From positions 1-16,564 of the forward strand of contig JAAZLQ010000166.1 of NCBI GenBank assembly GCA_012799255.1: DNA of 16,564 bases, in the 5' to 3' direction. Every line of letters begins with the position of its first letter. Position 1 is the first letter of the stretch. This stretch comes from Bacillota bacterium (GTDB taxonomy: Bacteria; Bacillota_G; Limnochordia; DTU010). Of the stretch, positions 14,876 through 16,564 are shown in pieces. The notes beneath the pieces were generated by a model. The model did not search any database, had not been told where the DNA came from, and saw only the letters and a program-made list of their open reading frames with translations. The position numbers and the translations under genes are program-made.

Positions 14876-16564
14876 ATGGCTAGATACAACCACCAAGCGG
14901 TGGAGAAAAAATGGCAAGCTATCTGGGAAAATGAACAGATCTTTAAGACCAGCGAAGACTTGACTAAGCCTAAGTTCTTTGCCCTGGTAGAATTTCCTTA
15001 CCCGTCAGGAGAAGGACTACACGTCGGTCATCCCAGACCATACACTGCCCTTGATGTGGTAGCCCGCAAGCGGCGTATGGAAGGATACAATGTGCTGTTT
15101 CCCATGGGGTGGGACGCCTTTGGTCTGCCCGCAGAGAACTATGCCATCCAAACCAAAATCCATCCATCGGTGGTCACAGAGCGAAACATCTCCCGCTTTA
15201 GGGAGCAACTCCAATCTTTGGGCTTCTCTTTTGATTGGTCTCGGGAAGTGAACACAACTGATCCGGACTATTTTAAGTGGACCCAATGGATTTTCCTGAA
15301 ACTGTTCGAAAAAGGTCTCGCCTACAAAAAGGAAATGCCAATTAACTGGTGTCCCCGCTGCAAAATTGGCCTTGCCAATGAAGAAGTTGTGGATGGCGGT
15401 TGCGAACGCTGCGGCCACGAAGTGGAAACCAAGGTTAAGAACCAATGGATGCTCAAAATCACTGCCTACGCGGAACGCTTGATTAATGATTTGGATTTAG
15501 TTGATTATATTGAGCGGGTGAAGATTCAACAACGTAACTGGATTGGCCGTTCTGAAGGCGCGGAGGTTAACTTTAAGATTAAAGACACCGAAGAGATGCT
15601 GACCGTGTTTACTACCAGACCAGACACTCTATTTGGTGCCACCTATATGGTAATCTCGCCAGAACATCCAGTATTAGAGAAGCTGCAAGAACGCATTACT
15701 AACCTGGAGGTAATTAAGACTTACCAAGATCAAGCCCAGAAAAAATCGGAGTTTGAACGTGCCCAGCTCGTCCAGGACAAGACTGGTGTGCGGATCGAAG
15801 GACTGACCGCGATTAATCCTGTGAATAATGAAGAGATCACTATATGGGTATCAGACTATGTGCTGATGAGTTATGGCACTGGAGCAATTATGGCGGTTCC
15901 TGGTCATGATCAACGAGACTGGGAGTTTGCCAGAAAATTCGACCTACCCATTATTGAAGTAGTATCCGGCGGCGATGTTACAGAACAAGCGTACACCGAT
16001 ACTGAAAGTGGGATTATGGTTAACTCGGGCTTTTTAAACGGCCTTGAAGTACAAGAAGCTAAGGAGAAAATCATCACTTGGCTCCAAGAACAGGGCTTAG
16101 GTGAACCCAAGGTAAACTACAAACTGCGGGACTGGGTGTTTTCTAGACAGCGTTATTGGGGCGAGCCTATTCCGCTGGTACACTGCGACAAGTGCGGCTG
16201 GGTGCCAGTTCCTGAGAGCGATCTGCCAGTGCGTTTACCCCAAGTGGCCAACTACGAACCTACCGATACTGGTGAATCACCACTGGCGAATATCAGACAT
16301 TGGGTAGAAACCACCTGTCCAAAATGTGGTGGGCCTGCGGAAAGGGAGACTGACACCATGCCCCAATGGGCAGGTTCTTCCTGGTACTTCTTGCGTTATA
16401 CTGATCCCCACAACTCTGAGACCTTGGCTAGCAAAGAGAACCTTAATTACTGGCTCCCCGTGGATTGGTACAACGGCGGTATGGAACACACCACCTTGCA
16501 CTTGCTCTATTCTAGATTCTGGCACAAGTTCTTGTATGACTTGGGTATAGTACCTGGTCCTGAA
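14876..16564 (+). CDS. leuS: Leucyl-tRNA synthetase, N-terminal 563 codons (cut by the window end)
   Basis: LeuRS charges tRNA-Leu with leucine, using ATP, in the cytoplasm. The class I HIGH motif appears as HVGH (49-52) within [29 protein letters not shown] follows. A first zinc knuckle is C159-x2-C162 with C176-x2-C179. The CP1 editing domain has TTRPDT (246-251) and [15 protein letters not shown], giving Asp345, the residue that anchors the amino group of mischarged substrate. A second cysteine pair set is C437-x2-C440 and C481-x2-C484, before [16 protein letters not shown]. The frame is open to the last base; KMSKS and the anticodon-binding part (about 260 residues more) lie beyond. It starts at ATG 14876, with AGGAGG 7 bases upstream, under T-box control. 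Confidence 0.97.
   Translation, partial: MARYNHQAVEKKWQAIWENEQIFKTSEDLTKPKFFALVEFPYPSGEGLHVGHPRPYTALDVVARKRRMEGYNVLFPMGWDAFGLPAENYAIQTKIHPSVVTERNISRFREQLQSLGFSFDWSREVNTTDPDYFKWTQWIFLKLFEKGLAYKKEMPINWCPRCKIGLANEEVVDGGCERCGHEVETKVKNQWMLKITAYAERLINDLDLVDYIERVKIQQRNWIGRSEGAEVNFKIKDTEEMLTVFTTRPDTLFGATYMVISPEHPVLEKLQERITNLEVIKTYQDQAQKKSEFERAQLVQDKTGVRIEGLTAINPVNNEEITIWVSDYVLMSYGTGAIMAVPGHDQRDWEFARKFDLPIIEVVSGGDVTEQAYTDTESGIMVNSGFLNGLEVQEAKEKIITWLQEQGLGEPKVNYKLRDWVFSRQRYWGEPIPLVHCDKCGWVPVPESDLPVRLPQVANYEPTDTGESPLANIRHWVETTCPKCGGPAERETDTMPQWAGSSWYFLRYTDPHNSETLASKENLNYWLPVDWYNGGMEHTTLHLLYSRFWHKFLYDLGIVPGPE

Noticed and set aside
15899..15919. Gly343 in the LeuRS editing motif VPGHDQRD, where some bacteria have Ala.
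   Set aside because: Both residues are normal at this position, and catalytic Asp345 is present.

Overview
The window looks like a chromosomal segment of a Gram-positive-lineage bacterium (Bacillota, Clostridia- or Limnochordia-like). The evidence is a textbook leucine T-box leader before leuS, a sigma-A promoter (TTGACA-17-TACAAT), strong AGGAGG-type ribosome binding sites, a sigma-D-like box before a chemotaxis receptor, and many TTG/GTG start codons. The lineage is an inference; no rRNA or marker tree is available here.

Layout, left to right. (1) 38-1315 (-): an ArsB/NhaD/SLC13-type membrane transporter. (2) 1451-3363 (-): a methyl-accepting chemotaxis protein gene broken by a single missing base near 2068, ended by a good hairpin terminator. 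(3) 3563-4702 (+): a Gfo/Idh/MocA-family oxidoreductase, preceded by a possible Trp-rich 21-codon leader ORF and ended by a perfect 26-bp palindromic terminator. (4) 4740-8690 (-): a xylose catabolic operon transcribed lacI-type regulator -> xylA -> xylB. (5) 8815-14225 (-): a transport operon transcribed M24/creatinase-like protein -> xylF -> xylG -> xylH, with a terminator after xylH. (6) 14226-14565: a gene-free divergent regulatory region with two inverted copies of a LacI-family-type operator. (7) 14566-16564 (+): sigma-A promoter, T-box riboswitch and the first 563 codons of leuS, cut by the window end.

How the genes work together: XylF captures xylose or a similar pentose outside the cytoplasmic membrane. 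XylG (double ATPase) and XylH (permease) import it, XylA isomerises D-xylose to D-xylulose, and XylB phosphorylates it to xylulose 5-phosphate for the pentose phosphate pathway. A LacI-family repressor travels with xylAB, in place of the ROK-type XylR usual in Bacillota. The M24 homologue at the head of the transport operon has lost most of the metal ligands of true peptidases, so its role is open.

The least explained observations are this degenerate M24 protein in a xylose operon, the twin 14-bp operators 114 bp apart, the Trp-rich overlapping leader ORF, and the frameshifted receptor behind a sigma-D-like -10 box. I saw no mobile element, CRISPR array, tRNA or rRNA gene.
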